Below, in pieces: positions 1 to 11,530 of a stretch of 64,000 bases of DNA. The notes under the pieces are model-generated. The model saw only the letters and a program-made list of their open reading frames with translations. It had not been told where the DNA came from and searched no databases. The DNA is from Siphonodentalium dalli. Taxonomy: Eukaryota; Mollusca; Scaphopoda; Gadilida; Siphonodentaliidae. The stretch's first letter is position 1; each line of letters opens with the position of its first letter. The stretch lies in the NCBI GenBank assembly GCA_032622095.1, contig CP136064.1:47565573-47629572 (forward strand), written 5' to 3'. Both the position numbers and the translations under genes were made by a program.

Positions 1-360
1 ACTACGGGGTTAGTTAGATCATGCCATGAACCTCAACTCTGGATAACACCCGTAATGATCATATTCCACCAGTACAAAACCTAGGAACTTTATGAAGTCT
101 TTACAGGGAACATTATAAAGTCGAACAAATAACGCAGGGAATATACGTCTTAGCTATTACGAGTTGTGACCTTCACCTATACAGTGAAGTACATGATTAA
201 GGAACAGGTAATAACTAATACATATATTCCCGCGTTATTTTTTTCGACTTTAAAAGATTCCCTGTCAACTCTTAAAAAATGTGTTCATGTTTTGTACTGG
301 TGAATATGATCTCTACGGGCGTTAGCCAGAGTAGAGATTCATGGCATGATATACGCAGTT

Positions 361-437
361 ATTGTGCCTAGTGAGGTGGGTATAGTTCAGTCCACTTCGC
401 GTCGTGGACTCTACCCATGCGCACACTGGGCACTATA
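361..437. repeat. hairpin element, copy 1
   Basis: An imperfect inverted repeat. A left arm containing GTGGGTATAGTTCAGTCCAC pairs with a right arm containing GTGGACTCTACCC and GGGCACTATA, around a short TTCGCGTC loop. The downstream sequence (GTAGTGAACTCCAAGTCATG, then TTTATTAAATATA) also matches the flank of the copy at 1121, so the repeat extends past the hairpin. Confidence 0.55.
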
Positions 438-1120
438 CCGGCGTAGTGAACTCCAAGTCATGCTCGATTTATTAAATATAGACATTTCACCTCACCCAAA
501 AATGGCACATTATGATTGGTCGAGAGCTGTGTCATATATGGTGTAGCACACTAGTGCACTACTATACTTTAACAGAATCGTGCTAAATTTAGCAAACTAC
601 TATATATACCAAACTCGCAAGCAAAAAGCAATGAACAGATTGAGGCGACAACAGATATACATAAATGGTGTGTCCACCAATCAACTAAGGGGTGTGTCAA
701 CCAATCTACTGAGGCGTGTCCAAAATAAATTATAACATTACTGTGAACAATGTGGTCACAGGAACGACGTTATTGAGAAGCTGGCAACATTCGGATGAAT
801 TTACCTTGTGGTACAGTTTCGGGTGCTCTTGCGAGTATAGGTGTATTGAAGTAGATTTAAATATATTCTTGCAATCTTGCGACGATTATCGTTCTCTCAA
901 ACTGTTTATGATTTATCCGTAAGTGGATAATCATATTTGTTCTCAGTAAATCGAGCTGTACTTGATTTCCATTGACGACTTATGATGGGAATTTGAACAG
1001 TCCGGCAGTTGGTGTTGTTAGCTGGGATACGGTTATGCAGTATGCATGCTGCATCATCTGCATGTTCGAATTGTTCGTTGAAATATAACCAATAGAGCAT
1101 GCGTTGTCGTTGACTAAGCG

Positions 1121-1197
1121 GGTGTAGTGCCCAGCGGGATGGGTATTGTTCACGACGCGAAACTGTGTGAACTCTACCCAATCCACTGGGCACTATG
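1121..1197. repeat. hairpin element, copy 2
   Basis: Same family as 361-437. The arms TAGTGCCCAGCGGGATGGGT and ACCCAATCCACTGGGCACTA are complementary with a few mismatches and surround a GACGCGAAACT loop. The hairpin is diverged from copy 1, but the same TTTATTAAATATA flank follows it. Confidence 0.55.
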
Positions 1198-1833
1198 CCC
1201 TTGTAGTAAACTCCAAAGCCATGCGCTATTTATTAAATATATAGCGATGGCATCGGTCACGCCGACGTGCATGAGCCAACTATATAGAGCTATATAATTA
1301 TATTATACCGGATACCCAAATATTTGGGAACTAGGAAGTCAAAGAAACAATTACATTGTTTGTGTTTGTCCTTTGTCTCTGATTATTTCAATTCGATAAT
1401 GCATGGGCAGCATTGTGACTAGGATTATACAACACAATTGCAATGTTAATATTCCCGATAAGCTCGTTATTCAACACAATGCAATTTTTATAGTCCCTAT
1501 ATGCCAATTTAGACAATATTGTACAATGCTATACTTATACGTTCAAATAGCCATGACTGGATTCGTGTGTATACCATTTTATGAGTCCCTCTAAAAATAT
1601 AGTCAAAGACATGCATGATCGTATTTGGATATAAAGCTGGATTTGTATATGTGTTAACATCGGGACTGGCGTAACGTTCCAACGGAGCTGTTAAAATTTC
1701 TTCTAACGAGGCAAACGAGCGACTGTCATCTTCCTGCATGAGCGAATGATATTCTCGGATTTCGAAGTTGTATTTCAACTTTGCAATATTTCACACATAT
1801 ACTCGTAGAATCTACATTTACGGAAAGGAGAAC

Positions 1834-2670
1834 ATGGGCTGTAATTCGGGTAAGAACGTCGAAGTATCCACAAACAAACAAACTGAAATACCGGTAGGTG
1901 CGAATCATGTGGTCAAACATAATGGACAACATTCAACGTTGTCCAGTCGTTCATATAACTCTGAGATAAACGAAGAAAGTCGACAGGGAAAGTTATCAGG
2001 CGACCAACGTGGTGACGATGAGTCAAATCATGGTACACACGAAGACGAATGTCACTCGAATGAAGCAAGGGGACATAACACTGATACAGATGAGACGATT
2101 GAAGAGAAACCGACCGAATGTCCATTACAATCAACAGATCACACAAGCAATGCGGAAAATAAACAGATGACAAGGGAAGATGAACATACGAAAAGAGAAG
2201 ATGAACAGATGGAAAGAGAAAACGAACAGATAGACAGAGAAAATCAAGAGATGAAAATGGATGACGAGATGGGAAAAGAAGATGGACAGGTGGAAAGAGA
2301 AGACGAACAGGTGAAAATAGAAGATGGACAGGTGGCAAGAGAAGATGAACACACTGAAGACGAAGACCACCAGATGAAAATAGAAGATGGTCGTATAGAA
2401 AGCGATAATGATCAAATTGAAAAAAATGAACAGACGAAAGAAGATGTTAAAATAATAAGAGGAGATGAACCGGGCGACAATAAAATTGATACAACAACAA
2501 CTAATGTACCCACAGAAGAAACCAAATTTGACCACGACAATGCACGCACAGAGACCAACACTGCGAAGATTTCAGGATACCTTGAGCTTCATCGTCCGCG
2601 TAAATCAGCCAAATATGAGCTTATTGGAGATATTGGTATCTTCGCGAAGATAGATGAACATGCTCGCAAG
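1834..2670 (+). CDS. KY/hillarin-like transglutaminase-like protein, exon 1 (acidic N-terminal tail)
   Basis: First coding exon of a four-exon gene: 1834-2670, 4327-4442, 7255-7371 and 14113-15409. It totals 2367 nt with frame kept across every junction (788 aa). The start was chosen at 1834 because the context AACATGG is good and the protein begins MGCNSGK, which fits an N-myristoylation site (Gly2) with a possible palmitoylated Cys3. An in-frame ATG at 1768 would bury that signal. Residues about 115-197 are degenerate seven-residue acidic repeats (EDEQVKI, EDGQVAR, EDEHTED, EDHQMKI) encoded by 21-bp units. The exon ends CGCAAG|GTCAGT, phase 0, just after DEHARK, the usual entry to the KY domain. 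KY-family proteins act at the cytoskeleton or muscle Z-disc in animals; membrane anchoring is an inference from the N-terminus. Confidence 0.82.
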
Positions 2671-3219
2671 GTCAGTATGAGAAACATCGGGTGGCCATTG
2701 TTATAAATATAATACGGAAGCATAGAGCCGCCACTAAAAAAATCTTTTGGCGAATATAATTATTATATCAGTGAAAAAAAGCGGAACTTAGGTGAATATA
2801 CGTATCACGCATATATATTCAAGCCGAACAGATGCAAGCGACATATATAATCGCCTAAAGATAAGATCGGATTTTTCGCCATGGACGACGAATATATAGC
2901 GATTTCATTCAAATAAAAGGGGTTTGTATATATAGGATAGCATCCAAGACACCCTTTCATGCACTCACGTCAATCAACCTGTGTCGAACTGTCATCCATT
3001 CAGTGTTGCATATATATATACATCCCACCCTGATACAAAATGGCGGCCGTCCAGAGGGATCCAAATGGGGGACCCATACCATTTCACCGTCCCTTGACCG
3101 ATTTAGGTCAAACAAAGGGGTGTTGTGGGCGGACTCAAGACTACCAAAACATTTGCACCTCACACACCCATACCGATTGTGGATAAGAGTGGCGACAGGG
3201 GGGTTTGGGTATCTCACCC

Positions 3220-3660
3220 CCCTCAACTTTGGTCAAAATTTTCAAGTTGGAAATTTCATACCTGCCAAAACATTAGTTGGAAATTTCACACCAACAATAA
3301 CAGGTTGAAAATGTTCTTGTAGTTTGATTTTCAAACAATTTATTGGAGGGAATTAATTGTTTTTGGACCAATATTTGCATATTTTCGGTAAAAAAAATTG
3401 GACTGAAATGTCATCAGTTGGAAATTTTCCAACCTTAGGGGGGTGTCAGGTTGATTTTCCAACACTTGAAGTTGGAAAGCTTGTGTCCTGGTCCCTCCCC
3501 GTGGCCAGTAAAAAAAATGCCAGTTAATTTAAGAAAACAATATTGTCATACATTTGGTCAACATTGTCATTGGAATTGTCATCAGTTGGAATTTTCCAAC
3601 CTAAGTGGGGGTGTCAGGTTTGAAATTTCCAACTCTAGGAAGGCTTGAGGCTAGTCTAGA
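3220..3660. repeat. dispersed repeat with TTGGAAATTT words
   Basis: Contains repeated words such as CATCAGTTGGAAATTTTCC and GGGGTGTCAGGTTGATTTTC. A copy in the opposite orientation lies at about 44740-45120, where CCAACCTGACACCCCC and TTTTGGTGTGAACATC correspond to the reverse complement of this region. Confidence 0.5.
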
Positions 3661-3704
3661 TGCTAGGATTTTGCGATTTCCTTGTTCTGATTTCAAAATT
3701 TTCG

Positions 3705-3737
3705 CACACCGGGCCGAACTATGGTCGGCCCGGTGTG
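3705..3737. repeat. GC-rich hairpin
   Basis: CACACCGGGCCGAAC, a short loop, then GTCGGCCCGGTGTG form a near-perfect stem. A further half arm (CTCACACCGGGCCGAAC) lies about 165 bp downstream, so this belongs to a small repeat family. Confidence 0.5.
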
Positions 3738-4326
3738 TACGTCATTGTCACTCCTCCTGTGGCCAATACAAAACTGCTAATTAGTTTAACAAATTTCCAA
3801 CACTAGGAAAGCTTCAGTTGAGGCCAGTCTAGATTAGCGATTTTCTTGTATAGTTTTATAAATTTTGGTTTCTCACACCGGGCCGAACAACCATTTCCCC
3901 AACAATTAATAGAAATCTTTCGGCACTTGTGGTATTTTTTTTTCTTTCTGTCTGCTTATAACTGTATCCAGATCAGTCCACCAAATTAATAACAGACCAT
4001 TCCAATGTATACTATTATAACTGAATGGGAGAAGCCTTTTAGTATATAACAGACTATATGTAGTATACATACACAGACAATTCCAATGTATATATACTAT
4101 ATATTATAACGTTACTGAATGGGAGAAATTAATTAATTTAGCATATATCACTTGAATTCGTGAAGGTTGGGTATTTCCTTGCTGTGGAAGCTGTTTGCAT
4201 ATTTTATCAGTCATTGCATGTTGTCAATTTACATTTTATGAACAAAAATATATATTTGTAAGGGGAACTGATAACTTTGAATATACACCGGTACCATGTT
4301 AGAATGGATGAAATTTAAACTTCCAG

Positions 4327-4442
4327 GCACCAACATCCATTAAAACATCGTTTGAGAACGTTGCCGATTATCTTATGCGGGCAGCCAAAGACGATCTGGA
4401 GAAAGTCAGAGGAATATACATGTGGATTTCAGAGAATGTCAA
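4327..4442 (+). CDS. KY-like protein, exon 2
   Basis: A 116-nt exon encoding residues 280-317 plus two bases of codon 318 (APTSIKTSF...GIYMWISENVK). It lies between acceptor TTCCAG and donor AA|GTATGT, phase 2. This is the helical start of the transglutaminase-like domain; the 'KVRGIYMWI..NV.YD' signature typical of KY/hillarin proteins is completed by exon 3. Confidence 0.85.
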
Positions 4443-4694
4443 GTATGTGTCAATCTCTTTATGTTCATATATAGAAGCTTGTTCCTAGAATTCCACATAA
4501 TTGCAGTGTTCTTGTGCCGTTTTTACAAATCCGATGACGGATTCCGTTGACAGCACACGACGTAATTCGCGGATTCTAGGATGGCCGGTTGGCGTGTAAT
4601 AAACACAGAACGACACGTGAGTTCATTGTGTAGGAACCGTTATATATGTTTCCAACGAAAATGACCCATTTTGACCCCACGCAATACTTAATTA

Positions 4695-4990
4695 CGTGAA
4701 CAAATTCTTCTCATTTCTTATCGAAATTGTCATGTAACGATCGGAATGGCACATCGATAATTTTAGATGTCACTCAACTCAGATCAAGCTTGAAGATGGA
4801 AGCCTGGTGTGCTGATGGATTCACATTTGAAATCCAAGATGGCGGCTAGCGGCCATGTTTTTTAACGAACTTTGGCGAAAAGAAAGGCTTCCATCTTCAA
4901 GCTTGATCTGAGTGACATTTCAAATTCTCGATGTGTCATTCCTATCGTTACATGGCCAATTCGTTAAGAAATGAGAAGAATTTGTTCACG
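4695..4990. mobile_element. foldback element with about 100-bp arms (KY intron 2)
   Basis: The left arm begins CGTGAACAAATTCTTCTCAT and the right arm ends ATGAGAAGAATTTGTTCACG. Complementarity continues through the CATGTAACGAT and CAGATCAAGCTTGAAGATGG segments. The loop carries one 'AAATCCAAGATGGCGGC...GCGGCCATG' core, the same core that forms the satellite at 59-64 kb. A degenerate left-arm relative occurs near 52720-52800. Confidence 0.7.
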
Positions 4991-5205
4991 CTTACTGACT
5001 TAAGCACACACGAAGCAATTAACACTCATATTGAGTCTGTGCCTCCATAGCTCTGATACATAATAATACCCATTCCGTTCCATATACAGTCCAAAATTTC
5101 CAGTTCGGTTCTTCTCACTGTTCTTGGTTGTTTAAATCTCTAATGAGACGTTACCATATCAATATAGGTTTGTCTCCCACTTGATAAAACTATATTAGTC
5201 GAAAT

Positions 5206-6096
5206 GTCGACACTAACCACCCCATGCATCCGGATATGCTCGTAGCGGAAGACATGCTCGTAGCGGAATAACCACATGGCCCGCAATTTGCACATCGTCC
5301 TTAGTTGTCGTAAGTTATTTCATAAAAACACGGTTTACTTTACCTTGATTTTTTTTAAACGTTAACATCGATAATCGGTCTACAGAAATGAGCGGTTGTG
5401 GTTTCCGCAATTTGCATATTACTGTTCGATAATCGGGTTTTATACGAAAATTATGACCTGAAATACTTACTCGATATAAGTTTTATCAAATTTTAATGAA
5501 TCCTTGCATTGACACATTATATAACATACAGTCTCTCAAAAGGAACTGGACATGTTTGCGATGTCAATCATATTAGTGCCCGAAAAAATAGTTTCCATGG
5601 AGGCGCTCACTTGATTTTGGGGTATGTCTATCGCAAACGTAAAACCACTGCTATAGACATGCCATATTTTCTTGCTATGACCTGCATATATGGTAATTTT
5701 TTACTATGAAAAATGTAGAAACATGACTGAAAATGTTGTCTATTATATTAAGGGAATATCCGCGGAAATAGCAATGTATGCAAAGACTATGTTGTCTGTG
5801 CTGTTACCACAGAAATCGTAATTTTATGCAAGAAATGCAAATTTTGCCACAATGTTTGGACTAACTTCGCTATAAAATAGGATTAAACTGCGTCCATGTT
5901 TAAAGAAGTTTGATGTACAGTTGGGTAAATTATAGCCACAAATAGTACCACCACCGTCAACCACTGATTTGTGTTGGTTTCGGAGCAACATGTGTTTAAC
6001 CGTGAATAGTGTGCAAATCGCGGGCCATGTGGTTATTCCGCTACGGGCATGTCTTCCGCTATGAGCATATCCGGATGCATGGGGTGCTAACGCAAC
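5206..6096. mobile_element. TIR element of about 0.9 kb (KY intron 2)
   Basis: The left end contains CCCCATGCATCCGGATATGC and then CGTAGCGGAATAACCACATG. The right end carries the same sequence in reverse complement (GTGGTTATTCCGCTACGGGC ... CCGGATGCATGGGG). The termini are about 80% or more alike over roughly 90 bp. The interior has no recognisable transposase, so this is a non-autonomous DNA transposon or foldback. Confidence 0.6.
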
Positions 6097-6774
6097 ATCA
6101 AATTTTACCCTCAATGATGTATGTGTGAATATTTACATAGCCCATCTGCGTTACAACAAATCCTGATCGGTGATTGGTCAACTGCCAAGTGGGTCACCCG
6201 TTTTATATCCTAATAAAACACAGGGCGTAACACGAACGCGACGTCACAAATTGTTGACCTAATCACTAGAAATCGGTCAGTAGAATAATTGGGCGTGCTT
6301 TTAAAAGATCAACTGAATTGCATTGAAGCCAGTTATTTATGTCGATCACGTGGTCGTTACTAAGTGCTTGGTGTAGCGGTCGCAACTGTTGTCGAAATCC
6401 CCGTTCTCTTCCCCCCAACAAACTAAATGTCGGTTATCAGTCGACAGTGGGATAAATACATACATATATCATTACAATTAAAACATAAATTGTGTTCATA
6501 TGAACTTCTCAGATCACTTAATGCGTGGCAATAAGCAATTTGTCTTTTATAGTAAGCATCACACAAAAACAAAATCGCCATTTTCATGGCCAGAACACGG
6601 AAATCTCAAGCTTATTTCAGGCTGACTTACAGTTCTGCGTGGGCTAGTCTCAAATTGTCGGCAGATTTTATGAAAATAACTAAGTACACTTTCAGCTTTT
6701 TGTGGGAAAAATCATCAAAAAGCTATATTAATATTAGAAATGATTGTGTGTTATTGAGGGATACGGCGCCGTGG

Positions 6775-6992
6775 TTAAAATGTCAAGTTCAAAGTAAAAA
6801 TTTCGCGTTGATGTTAAAATTTCAAGATGATGCCGACATATCGAGTTCAAGGCAAGTCAAAATTTCGAGTTGATGTTAAAATTACGAATTCGGAAGTTAA
6901 AATTTCGAGTTCTGATGTTAAAATTTCGAGTTTGATGTTAAAATTTCGAGTTCAATGTTAAAATTCGAGTTCAAAGTTAAAATTTCCAGTTG
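6775..6992. repeat. 20-bp minisatellite (KY intron 2)
   Basis: Tandem units of about 20 bp, consensus GTTAAAATTTCGAGTTCAAT. The units are clean in 6890-6992 and degenerate before that. The open frame at 6586-6873 partly reads through this simple sequence. Confidence 0.7.
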
Positions 6993-7254
6993 GGCCCTGC
7001 ATTAATATATATATATATGTTTAAATTTAGAGCAAATTAGACGTAGGTATACTTGGACCTGCCACTCTGCTAACATTGAACCACACCATTAGTTTCACGG
7101 GGGTGCCTATACATCTAACTTTGGTAATAATTGGCCATTAAATATGGTTTATGTATAATTTGGTGGATATATATCGGCGAATAAAGCACATTCTTATCAA
7201 ATTTAAATTTACTTTGTGTTGAAACCTGGTTTGGTTGGATGGTCATATTTACAG

Positions 7255-7371
7255 GTACGATGTCGATGGCTACTTCAGCGGCAACTACAAGAAAACTGAC
7301 GCCAAATCGGTTTTGAAGTCTGGGGTCTCGGTGTGTCAAGGATACGCTGAACTCTTTGGCGCCCTGTGCGC
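7255..7371 (+). CDS. KY-like protein, exon 3 (catalytic Cys)
   Basis: A 117-nt exon between acceptor TTTACAG and donor GC|GTAAGT. It starts in phase 2 and leaves in phase 2. It completes Lys318 and encodes YDVDGYFSGNYKK... followed by SGVSVCQGYAELF. Cys345 in the SVCQGYA motif is the predicted nucleophile of the transglutaminase-like fold. Confidence 0.88.
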
Positions 7372-7899
7372 GTAAGTATTTAGTAATTGAGAAATAAAAT
7401 CCAGCAAACTGGAAAAACAGCCGTACATGCATTTAATTCTATCTCGGCAAAACATATGACCATATTGAATCGATCGTTTATATTTACCATAAATTTACGT
7501 CAAAGTTGATTCAAAAGTAATCAGGAAGGCAGGTCGAAAAAATGGGCTAAAAGGTAAGGGAAAGATAAGCCAATAACAGGCCAGAGAAATTATTCACTCA
7601 CGCGCAATTTACAATCGGTCATTTCGCAAGAATGATAATCCGAGAAGTTGCGATTGGCGCAATTTAGCACAAGTAAACTCTGAAGTATTGAGCAAAGGTA
7701 AACACGGTAGCATGCAATGGCAACTGATTACAGTTGCTGGACACAAAAATTAATAGTATTTCTCATATTACATATTCTCATATTACAATTTTGTTGTCCA
7801 GCAACTGATAAATGTGACAGTGAAACAATGCGCTAGCTGTAGAAGGATGCTACAGGGGTGGCCGTATTTTACACTCTAAGAACCATAATTTCGAAAAAT

Positions 7900-8135
7900 G
7901 AAAGTACCAATGACATTGTAGCTCAACTAGAGTGAGGAGGGTCCCAAGATAATTTAGTCACGCAAAGAGTAAAATCCATGATGGCGGCCGTGACCATATT
8001 TTTCATAAAAAAAAAAATTTGTTCACGAATTTTGGGAAAAAATCGATAGCTCTGATATAGAAGTCACCCCTCGATCCATGTATCGGATGAGTAATGTGGC
8101 CTGTATGGTGCGCCAATGAACATAATAAAACAAAT
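7900..8135 (+). repeat. F1-type repeat, single degenerate copy
   Basis: Starts 'AATGACATTGTAGCTCAAC', carries 'AGAGTAAAATCCATGATGGC' and a 'GATCCATGTATCGGATGAG' segment, and ends at 'GTGGCCTGTATGGTGCGCC'. It has the same module order as the array at 59.1-64 kb and the copies near 28.3 and 50.5 kb. Confidence 0.6.
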
Positions 8136-8712
8136 TATTATAATTTTTGGGTCAAATAGAGAGACTCACAGCTCCAGTCATAAAAGGGTTAAACCATGTC
8201 AATGGATACCATGTTAACAAAAGGAAGCAAACAAGTATTGGAAGGGTTGATCAGCATGGCACCACTGGATGGTGTTAGTTTTTTTTCAAATTTTGTCAAC
8301 ATTAAAAAAAAAGAAGCTAAATCTAAATTAAATTAAAAACAATTTTGTTTTAAATTATTTATAAAAAAATATTTTCTTTTTTAAAGACCAGCTGAATAAT
8401 ACAATTAATTTAGCTCCAAACATATCTAAATATGTCTTAACTCATGCTAAATAAGGTTTATAACATGTATCCTTTCCATTTTGTTCACATTTTTACAAAA
8501 AAGTACTATTTCCAGACATTTGAATAAAACGGCTTCTTTGTTTACAATAGTCATTTTTGAATCGGGTGTTTCCGTCGCGACTCGGAAATGACGTCACCGA
8601 GGGTACAAAGACGGAAGAAATTTTATGCGCCGTTTTTAAAATCACGTATTTTGAAATCGTCTTTTTTTATTGTTGTTTATTTTTTTGAAGAATAAAACGT
8701 ATTCGTCGCTGC

Positions 8713-8908
8713 ATGGCTGCAACCTGTAGCCATAAATGTTCAAGTGGCACAAGAATTAATGCAGCCATTCAACAACAGTGGACGGCGTTTGTCCACAACG
8801 AGAGTTTGGAATGGGCTGTCACAATACAGCTGCTTGTGTTCCAAGCACTTTGAAGAAGGATCTTTCACAAATATTGTGAAATGCAAGCTGCGACATACAA
8901 AAGTGTGA
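8713..8908 (+). pseudogene. THAP zinc-finger fragment, broken
   Basis: The frame from ATG 8713 gives a Cys-x3-Cys (CSHKC) and then QQQWTAFVH. After a frame change, the sequence reads CLCSKHFEEGSF, which matches the 'LCS.HFE...F' half of the THAP DNA-binding zinc finger. The N-terminal part is shortened and a frameshift separates the halves, so this is a remnant. THAP domains occur in cellular regulators and in P-element-like transposases; which source applies cannot be decided. A CRE-like TGACGTCA lies about 120 bp upstream. Confidence 0.45.
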
Positions 8909-9524
8909 TTCACATTGTCAAACAAAATGTTATCTACGTGAATACCGGTACCAATAAACACCCATGCACTCACGGTCCTTATGGGGGGGGGGGGGTATCA
9001 GTAGTCTAGTAGACCTACGGCTACGTCGTAGTACATGGATCATACATGAGGATTTACTTTCGGCGATGTGTGAATCGTGACTTGTTCTACTCAAGCGTGA
9101 ATACATAAATCGGCACCTTGACAATACAAAATGTCAGCTATGCATGACAATATGCAAAATTAAGCATGATTTACAAGGCTACCAATCAACAATCTGTGTA
9201 ATATAAGTGACTGTTCTACGTTAATTCTAGTCTAACGTGACGTAAACATCGATTAGAACCTGAACTTGAAATGTAATGATTCAATGAAAATCATTAGTAA
9301 GTCTACTCACCAGATTGAATGTTTCGAATAATTAAAATCCAATACGAATCACCAATGTATTAATCCATTTGTGAAAGCATATAAATGAAATCAGACGAAA
9401 AAGTACCGCACTGCATCCACGTATTACGAGCTGTGTCGATCATGTCAGTTTGTCACGATTTTTCGCCAATATTTCCACCAACAAAACATAAATTCCTTGT
9501 ATTCCAATCGAATTGTTCAGAGAA

Positions 9525-10105
9525 ATTCTTGACGGTACCAGGGGGGGGGGGGGGGTGAAAAAAAAATTCCGGCACGTATGCCGGGGTGGGTGGGTGGTCA
9601 AAGCCACCAACAAGCAATTTTTTTCCGCAACTAAAAAACAAATTCCTGCTTGTTTTTTAGTGTTTTGGCAATTCAAACCCACTTTGAATGAGAGAAATAA
9701 TGTAATTCTAACTGTAAACTGACTGCAGGCAGTTATCGTGTTGTATTTTGTTGCAAATTTTGAAATCCAAGATGGCCGCTGGCAGCCATGTTTTTTTGGC
9801 CGAATGACCTCAAAATGACTCATTCCTATTTACATGTCCATGTTAACATCCATGATAAATAGTATGAACAGAAATTCATATACAGCTGTTTACAGTGAAT
9901 TCCCCCCCGCAAATCTCGGTTTTAGTGTTAAAAGGGGGGGGGTGGGTGTAAAAAAATGGTCGGAAAAAACTGCCGAAAACGGAAAAAAATTTGGCGGTGG
10001 GGGTGGGTGGGTACAAAAAATGATCGAAAGGGAAAAAATGCCATACGTGCCTGAAAAAAATTTCCGACCCCCCCCCCCCCCCCCCCCCCTTGACGGTACT
10101 TCGAA
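9525..10105. repeat. inverted poly-G/poly-C repeat pair
   Basis: At about 9530-9590 the order is GACGGTACC, a G run of about 16, TGAAAAAAAAATTC and CGGCACGTATGCC. At about 10035-10100 the same modules occur in reverse complement (GCCATACGTGCCTG, AAATTTCCGA, about 22 C, TTGACGGTAC). Between them lies G-rich GGTGGGGGTGGGTGGG. These tracts could form G-quadruplexes. Open frames across them are low-complexity artefacts. Confidence 0.55.
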
Positions 10106-11305
10106 TTATATACATGGCTACGAATTTATATGACTACATCAGTCATTAAGCAGTAACCGAGCATTAACAAACTGGTATTTGAACTATAAACACAAACAAA
10201 TATTATGCAGGTGATGTGACCTATACATCTGACCTAACCTCAACGTCATACACGTGCGTGTGCATATCCATACTCGACAATAATGTGTCTAAAGTTGACT
10301 ATGAAACACCTACTATCGTAAAAGATAGATCAATTATGGAATTATGTTACCTTTTAACATGCCTTCGGTCCACTGTATGGGTATTATTTTAAAAATAAGA
10401 ACAGCAATCGCGAGGGACTATTTTGTTATTGCGAACGTAGCTTGCGTAAAATATCGTTCGATTTGTGATCAAAGCGCAGTACCGTAGGCCTAGTAAGTAC
10501 TACGTTCGTCATATGCACAGGAACGCCCACATTTCCACCGAGTGTGGTAGATATAGGCCCTAGATAGTTGGTCCGTGTGGAGATTGTGCGTTACTGGTCT
10601 TGATTCATTTGAAACAATAAATTGAATAAACATAATACATACTGAAAATAATATATATACGTAAGCCTTTTGTGGTTTTTGTTTTGTTGACAGATTGTCA
10701 AAACATGTGTTTTATATGATAATCTAAAGGCCATGCATGATACTGCATTTAGACTTCAGGTCAGTATCGGTACGTACGTAGACAGCAGTTTGGAAATTCT
10801 TGATAGTATAAAATGTTTGATGTTTCACACCTATACCTACCATTAGTGACCAGACATTCTCAATGAGAACTTGGGTGTCTATATAAAGCCAGTTGAAAAT
10901 TTTTAACATAAATTTAAAGAGCATTTAATTGGAGGATTATAGGGCCTACTAGTAATGGAATATATAGGTCAAGCTTTTGCGGATTTCTGCCCACTATGTT
11001 CATGACTGACTAGATGAAATAATTACATACCAACAAATCTAATACCCAGTATCGTGAATATCAAGTTAAAACATAATTGTTTATTTAATCATCATGGAGC
11101 GATCTACTTGTGATATGCAGTTTCTGCATAAATGGTGAAAGGATGTGTCTCCACACCCCCCCCCCCCCGCAATTAACTGCTTGACACAACATAAGTTGAA
11201 AATTATACACCACATACAGGCTGAACTGTCTAACTGTTTGAATTTCAATTCAGTTATTGTTGAGGATTGGGAAATGTGTTGACGTTTAGACCAACGTACA
11301 GCAGC

Positions 11306-11530
11306 CTATCTTTCTACTTTTGGGCCGAAAGAGGGGGAACCGGTGCACATGCATGGACCATGGATGCGATGATTTATTGTCGGATCGTCGGTCACCGGTC
11401 TCTCGCCGATATGTGGAGGATCATTGTCATCAGGCTCGAATGCAGCAAGATCAAAATCATCTTTCAACGTTAGCGCTGCCATCGCCATTATAGCCGCACG
11501 TTGCCAATGACGCAAAGCAGAACTGTGCAT
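11306..11530 (-). CDS. possible first exon or gene fragment, unrecognised
   Basis: On the minus strand an ORF includes MAMAALTLKDDFDLAAFEPD and then a D/P-rich stretch (DDNDPPHIGERPVTDDP). Its composition looks more like protein than the surrounding repeats. Upstream of it (11545-11580) are CRE- and E-box-like words (GTGACGTCATGTCACGTG). No domain is recognised, no downstream exon could be joined, and it lies inside an intron of another gene. It may be the first exon of a degraded transposon. Confidence 0.2.
   Translation of the reverse strand: MHSSALRHWQRAAIMAMAALTLKDDFDLAAFEPDDNDPPHIGERPVTDDPTINHRIHGPCMCTGSPSFGPKVER

Larger units (their letters stand above)
1..1833. other. 5' flank of the KY-like gene
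   Basis: No coding exon is supported here; the open frames are short and have no recognisable domain. The stretch is A+T-rich and contains two related hairpin elements (361-437 and 1121-1197). The promoter and any 5' UTR exon of the downstream gene should lie here, but I see no convincing TATA or initiator element. Confidence 0.5.
2671..4326 (+). other. KY-like intron 1
   Basis: GT-AG intron of 1656 bp with no coding sequence. It contains a dispersed repeat (about 3220-3660) with repeated TTGGAAATTT and TTTCCAAC words, a GC-rich hairpin (3705-3737), and otherwise A+T-rich sequence. The acceptor is TTCCAG before exon 2. Confidence 0.65.

Noticed and set aside
1913-2535. Minus-strand ORFs of 134 and 141 aa
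   Set aside because: Antisense shadows of the acidic heptad repeats in KY exon 1, with hydrophobic low-complexity sequence.
3003-3322. Overlapping plus- and minus-strand ORFs in KY intron 1
   Set aside because: Lie in a dispersed repeat present in inverted form at 44.7-45.1 kb; no protein family seen.
9440-10133. Gly- or Pro-rich ORFs around the poly-G and poly-C runs
   Set aside because: Created by homopolymers and TIR sequence; no domain.
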